DNA of 7,730 bases from the NCBI GenBank assembly GCA_902803635.1, contig CADCQU010000113.1:1-7730 (forward strand), read 5' to 3'. Made by a program: the position numbers and the translations under genes. Source of the DNA: an uncultured Lachnospiraceae bacterium (GTDB lineage: Bacteria > Bacillota > Clostridia > Lachnospirales > Lachnospiraceae). Below, piece by piece: positions 5,370 through 7,730 of the stretch (positions are counted from its first letter, which is position 1; every line of letters starts with the position of its first letter). The notes beneath the pieces are model-generated. The model was not told the origin of the DNA. It saw only the letters and a list, made by a program, of their open reading frames with translations, and did not search any database.

Positions 5370-7595
5370 ATGGAAAAACAGAATCTTTCTCCTCGTTTTG
5401 CGGAGGTGATTGTTGACCTTACGGTGGAGGAGCTGGACCGGCCCTTCACGTACAGGATTCCTGCGGAGCTTGGCTCTTCGGTGGCTCCCGGGGTTCGGGT
5501 GAAGGTCCCGTTCGGGAGGCGGGAGATTTTCGGCTATGTCATCCGGCGGAAGGATACGGCGGACATTCCGGAGGAGAAGCTCCGGGACATCCTCGCGGTG
5601 ACCGTGGGGGGCGAGACGGCGGAAGGGCGGCTGGTCGCGCTCGCGGCCTGGATGAGCAAGACCTATGGCGGCGTGATGGCCCTGTCGCTCCGCACCGTGT
5701 TCCCCATGAGGCGCAAAATTGCCGGAAAAACGGTTCGCTTTGTCTACCTGACGGATCCGGAGAAGGCCCTTATATATAAGAAGAAACTCACCTCCCGTCA
5801 GGTTTCCCGTGCAAATGTCCTCGACGCCCTCCTTTTGGAGGACGGCCAGACGGCGGAGCGGCTCTTTTCAGAGCAGGGCGCGAGCCTTGCGGTACTTCGC
5901 GGGATGGAGAAGGACGGCATCGTAAGGATTACCGAAAATGAACAGCTCCGCCGGGTGACCGAGGGGGTGGAGCAAATAAGGAAAGATGTGCTCACCCCGG
6001 AGCAGGCGGACGCGGTACGGAGGATTCGCAGAGAGTGGGGGGCTAACCCCGCAAACCGCCCCGTCCTTCTGACGGGGGTGACGGGGAGCGGGAAGACGCT
6101 GGTCTACATGGAGCTCATCGCCGACGTGCTCGCACAGGGCCGCGAGGCCATTTGCCTGATTCCGGAGATTGCGCTCACTGACCAGACGGTCCGCCGCTTT
6201 GTCGCCCGCTTCGGCGACAAGGTTTCGTTCCTCCACTCGCGGCTCTCCGAGGGCGAGCGCTACGACCAGATGCGGGCCGCGCGGAGCGGAAAGGTGCGCG
6301 TTATGGTCGGCCCGCGTTCCGCGCTCTTTACGCCCTTCCCGCACCTTGGCCTCATCGTCATCGACGAGGAGCACGAGGACTCCTACCGCTCGGAAATGAC
6401 CCCGCGCTACGATGCGAGGGAGGTCGCCGCCGAGCGCGCCCGCATGGAAGGGGCGCATTTGCTGCTCGGGTCGGCCACGCCCTCCATTGAGTCGGCCTAC
6501 GCGGTGTCGGAGGGGGAGTACCTGGGTGTTCATCTGCAAAACCGCTACGGCGGGGCGCATTTGCCGGAAACCGTGATCGTCGATATGCGCGAAGAGCTGA
6601 TGGCCGGGAACCGCAGCATTTTCTCCGCCGCGCTCCGGAACCGTTTAGAGACGGTTCTGGCAAATGGCGAGCAGGCGATGCTGTTCCTCAACCGCCGGGG
6701 CTACGCGGGCTTTGTCAGCTGCCGCGCCTGCGGCCACGTTGTCAAATGCCCGCACTGCGACGTGTCGCTAACCCGCCACAGCGACGGGACGCTCCGCTGC
6801 CACTATTGCGGGCACCAGATACCCGAATACAGAAAATGCCCGTCCTGCGGTTCCCCGTATATTGGGGGAATCTCCATCGGGACGCAGCAGGTGGAGGAGC
6901 TGGCGGCGAAGGCATTTCCGGGGGCCAGAATCCTCCGGATGGATCTCGATACCACGAAGGGTAAGGAGGGCCACGGGAAGGTTCTCGGGGCCTTCTGGCG
7001 CGGCGAGGCGGACATCCTCATCGGGACGCAAATGATCGTGAAGGGGCATGATTTCCCCAACGTCACGCTCGTCGGCGCCCTGATGGCGGATTTGTCGCTC
7101 GCGGCCGCCGACTTCCGCTCCGGGGAGCGGACATTTGCCTTGCTCGCGCAGGCGGTGGGACGTGCCGGGCGGGGGGAGAAGCCGGGGACGGCCATCATCC
7201 AGACCTACCAGCCGGATCACTACGCGATTCTCCACGCGGCAGCCCAGGCTTACGCCCCGTTTTTTGCGGAGGAAATCGCGTTCCGGAAGCTCATGGACTA
7301 CCCGCCCTGCGGACGGCTCCTTGCGATTTTGGGGAGCGCGGAGGACGAGGATCTTCTCTCGGAGGCGATGGGCTTCCTTCGAAAGTACGTGGCCCGCATT
7401 GATCCTGGGAACAAGCTTCGGGCTCTTGGACCGGCCCCGCAGAGCGTGGGGAAGATCAAGGATCGCTACCGGCAGGTGCTCTACCTCCGCCACCGCGACG
7501 CGGCTGCGCTGATCCGTGCGAGGGAGCTTCTGGAGCGGTACATCGAGATCAACCGCGGGTTTGACAAGGTGCGGGTGGAATTTGAGAGACAGTAG
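5370..7595 (+). CDS. priA: Primosomal protein N' (replication restart helicase PriA)
   Basis: 741-aa superfamily 2 DNA helicase that recognises stalled forks and reloads the replicative helicase. The N-terminal 3'-end binding domain is seen in EVIVDLTVEELDRPFTYRIP and KVPFGRREIFGYVI. A linker region precedes the helicase core. Walker A is GVTGSGKT at 236-243, Walker B DEEH at 332-335, and motif III GSATPS follows. The PriA zinc insertion carries eight cysteines in four CxxC pairs: 451/454, 460/463, 477/480 and 490/493. Later motifs are IGTQMIVKGHDFPNVTLVG and QAVGRAGRGEKPG. Length and motif order are those of a full, intact PriA. AUG is preceded by GAGGGGG at 5358-5364. It follows murE by 38 bases with no terminator between, so it is likely in the murE transcript. 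No canonical intrinsic terminator was found after it; the repeat region follows. Confidence 0.97.
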   Translation: MEKQNLSPRFAEVIVDLTVEELDRPFTYRIPAELGSSVAPGVRVKVPFGRREIFGYVIRRKDTADIPEEKLRDILAVTVGGETAEGRLVALAAWMSKTYGGVMALSLRTVFPMRRKIAGKTVRFVYLTDPEKALIYKKKLTSRQVSRANVLDALLLEDGQTAERLFSEQGASLAVLRGMEKDGIVRITENEQLRRVTEGVEQIRKDVLTPEQADAVRRIRREWGANPANRPVLLTGVTGSGKTLVYMELIADVLAQGREAICLIPEIALTDQTVRRFVARFGDKVSFLHSRLSEGERYDQMRAARSGKVRVMVGPRSALFTPFPHLGLIVIDEEHEDSYRSEMTPRYDAREVAAERARMEGAHLLLGSATPSIESAYAVSEGEYLGVHLQNRYGGAHLPETVIVDMREELMAGNRSIFSAALRNRLETVLANGEQAMLFLNRRGYAGFVSCRACGHVVKCPHCDVSLTRHSDGTLRCHYCGHQIPEYRKCPSCGSPYIGGISIGTQQVEELAAKAFPGARILRMDLDTTKGKEGHGKVLGAFWRGEADILIGTQMIVKGHDFPNVTLVGALMADLSLAAADFRSGERTFALLAQAVGRAGRGEKPGTAIIQTYQPDHYAILHAAAQAYAPFFAEEIAFRKLMDYPPCGRLLAILGSAEDEDLLSEAMGFLRKYVARIDPGNKLRALGPAPQSVGKIKDRYRQVLYLRHRDAAALIRARELLERYIEINRGFDKVRVEFERQ

Positions 7596-7643
7596 CTCAA
7601 AACAATTCCAACTGTACGGTTAGCCCACAACTCAACGTTTTTA
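7596..7643 (+). other. priA 3' region with near-palindrome, inner flank of the right repeat
   Basis: Short non-coding stretch. AACTGTACGGTT at 7610-7621 is nearly self-complementary through G-T wobbles and is followed by CAACGTTTTTATG. Most of 7609-7643 aligns imperfectly with the complement of 88-120, so it appears to be the variable inner part of the repeat. A weak terminator is conceivable from the T-run at 7638-7642 but the stem is poor. Confidence 0.5.
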
Positions 7644-7730
7644 TGTCATTCTGAGGAGCGCGTCCTTCGGACATCCCAGAATCGAATCGCCTACGGCGAT
7701 GGGGGAAAAATGAAAAGCGACGAAGAATCC
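7644..7730 (+). repeat. 87-bp dispersed repeat, right copy (inverted partner at 1-87)
   Basis: Exact inverted copy of 1-87, starting TGTCATTCTGAGG and ending CGAAGAATCC. It begins 48 bases after the priA stop and has the same orientation relative to priA as the left copy has to the minus-strand gene. The two hairpins are at 7648-7682 and 7686-7700. There is no transposase or integrase next to it within the window. Confidence 0.93.

Noticed and set aside
1..7730. Composite transposon or integrative element bounded by terminal inverted repeats.
   Set aside because: The cargo is core housekeeping (murE, priA, tRNA-Gly) plus two ordinary genes, and there is no transposase, integrase or resolvase. 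The repeat termini contain hairpins typical of dispersed intergenic repeats.

Overview
The window looks like chromosomal DNA of a fairly GC-rich member of the Clostridia (Bacillota), most like Lachnospiraceae. The clues are the MurE type (DNPR motif for meso-diaminopimelate, DYAHN variant, TTPES), the murE-priA pairing, strong AGGAGG ribosome sites, a YhfC-type membrane protease, and a secreted transglutaminase-like protein with the paired C-terminal modules that recur in uncharacterised Lachnospiraceae surface proteins. The family assignment is an inference from sequence character, not a database match.

Layout from left to right: (1) 1-87 is one copy of an 87-bp sequence whose exact inverted copy closes the window at 7644-7730. 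(2) 88-252 is the intergenic 3' region of the first gene, with a perfect 8-bp-stem hairpin. (3) 253-2397, minus strand, encodes a 714-aa secreted transglutaminase-like protein. (4) 2398-2637 is a divergent intergenic region with one promoter for each side. (5) 2638-3441, plus strand, encodes a 267-aa YhfC-type intramembrane protease. (6) 3442-3759 holds a tRNA-Gly(GCC) gene with its own promoter and terminator, then a near-consensus promoter and unusual leader for the next gene. (7) 3760-5331 is murE and 5370-7595 is priA, probably one operon. (8) 7596-7730 is the 3' region of priA, ending in the inverted repeat copy.

How the genes work together: murE (peptidoglycan precursor synthesis) and priA (replication restart) are housekeeping genes that are only neighbours, without a shared pathway. 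The secreted protein and the YhfC protein face each other across a shared promoter region; a functional link is possible but not shown. No transposase, integrase, recombinase, toxin, nuclease defence gene or CRISPR array is present, so the inverted repeats do not by themselves make this block a mobile element.

The strongest unexplained signal is a short DNA word, GGCAAATG (complement CATTTGCC). I count 13 copies by eye, on both strands, in several reading frames and in one promoter spacer, where well under one would be expected by composition. It behaves like a genome-wide favoured word (an uptake, Chi-like or HIP1-like sequence) rather than a protein-coding constraint. The second signal is the 87-bp repeat: both copies lie downstream of a gene in the same orientation relative to that gene, and the similarity continues imperfectly for about 35 bp towards the gene.
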